From positions 1 to 64,000 of the forward strand of contig CAWBME010000003.1 in assembly GCA_963789825.1 (NCBI GenBank): a DNA stretch of 64,000 bases. The letters run 5' to 3'. The translations under genes and the position numbers were made by a program. The notes below the pieces were generated by a model, which was not told the origin of the DNA, searched no databases, and saw only the letters and a program-made list of their open reading frames with translations. Position 1 is the stretch's first letter. Every line of letters starts with the position of its first letter. Positions 63,987 through 64,000 of the stretch are shown in pieces. The stretch comes from PFL42 sp963789825 (GTDB taxonomy: Bacteria > Chloroflexota > Anaerolineae > Anaerolineales > E44-bin32).

Positions 63987-64000
63987 GCTGGTACCCGCAA

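Overview
The window is high-GC DNA that reads best as a member of the Chloroflexota (probably Anaerolineae-like). The support is indirect: many lipoproteins with Pro/Thr-rich linkers, an NBR1-type Ig lipoprotein, Gmad2, DUF3052, YwiC and DUF711 family genes, a deazaflavin (F420-type) oxidoreductase, a GpgS/GpgP glucosylglycerate pathway, a Gram-positive-like LexA operator, and no outer-membrane genes. No rRNA, tRNA or CRISPR array was recognised. The sequence carries many one-base indels inside otherwise normal genes, including housekeeping genes, and most act as +1 insertions. Many genes therefore have to be read across frames; I give whole-gene extents and name the break points. The density (worst at 14.6-16.5 kb) looks more like consensus error than decay.

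Layout. 0.1-3.0 kb: sensor kinase and two OmpR-type regulators. 3.5-8.0 kb: APC permease, choline/ethanolamine-kinase-like enzyme, and a convergent HisC-like aminotransferase, with a ~140-bp tandem repeat between the last two. 8.6-17.3 kb: an osmoadaptation block, with a GT4 glycosyltransferase and a Usp-GpgS fusion present twice as a ~2.6-kb tandem duplication (first gpgS cut off), then GpgP phosphatase, a Kef-type antiporter, a P-II-like protein and MscS, mostly with overlapping start/stop codons. 17.4-25.4 kb (minus strand): icd, a PcrA/UvrD helicase, DUF711, a SpoU methyltransferase, a macrodomain protein, and infC-rpmI-rplT with a probable AUC start for infC. 25.8-26.8 kb: a secreted protein and a DUF4405 membrane protein. 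26.8-31.0 kb (minus strand): the most interesting locus, a RecA-like protein without a Walker A lysine, a small helical protein and an atypical family-B DNA polymerase, headed by a perfect 20-bp palindrome containing GAACN4GTTC (LexA/SOS-box pattern) that overlaps a possible promoter. 31.2-49.9 kb: mixed metabolic, membrane and lipoprotein genes. 50.0-54.4 kb: a divergent phosphate-uptake locus (pstS-pstC-pstA-pstB2 against a second pstB), both transcripts possibly leaderless. 54.6-64 kb: a Ca2+-type P-ATPase with a 90-bp in-frame duplication, a broken membrane glycosyltransferase-like gene, nitrilase, thiolase, a lipoprotein and a chromate transporter.

Main inferences: (1) the 26.8-31.0 kb cassette is a candidate SOS-inducible translesion or repair system built on a PolB with altered catalytic motifs, comparable in logic to ImuA-ImuB-DnaE2; (2) the 8.6-17.3 kb block couples compatible-solute synthesis to ion export and pressure release. 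Interspersed palindromic repeats at 6.3, 23.8 and 29.4-29.9 kb look like one family of noncoding elements.
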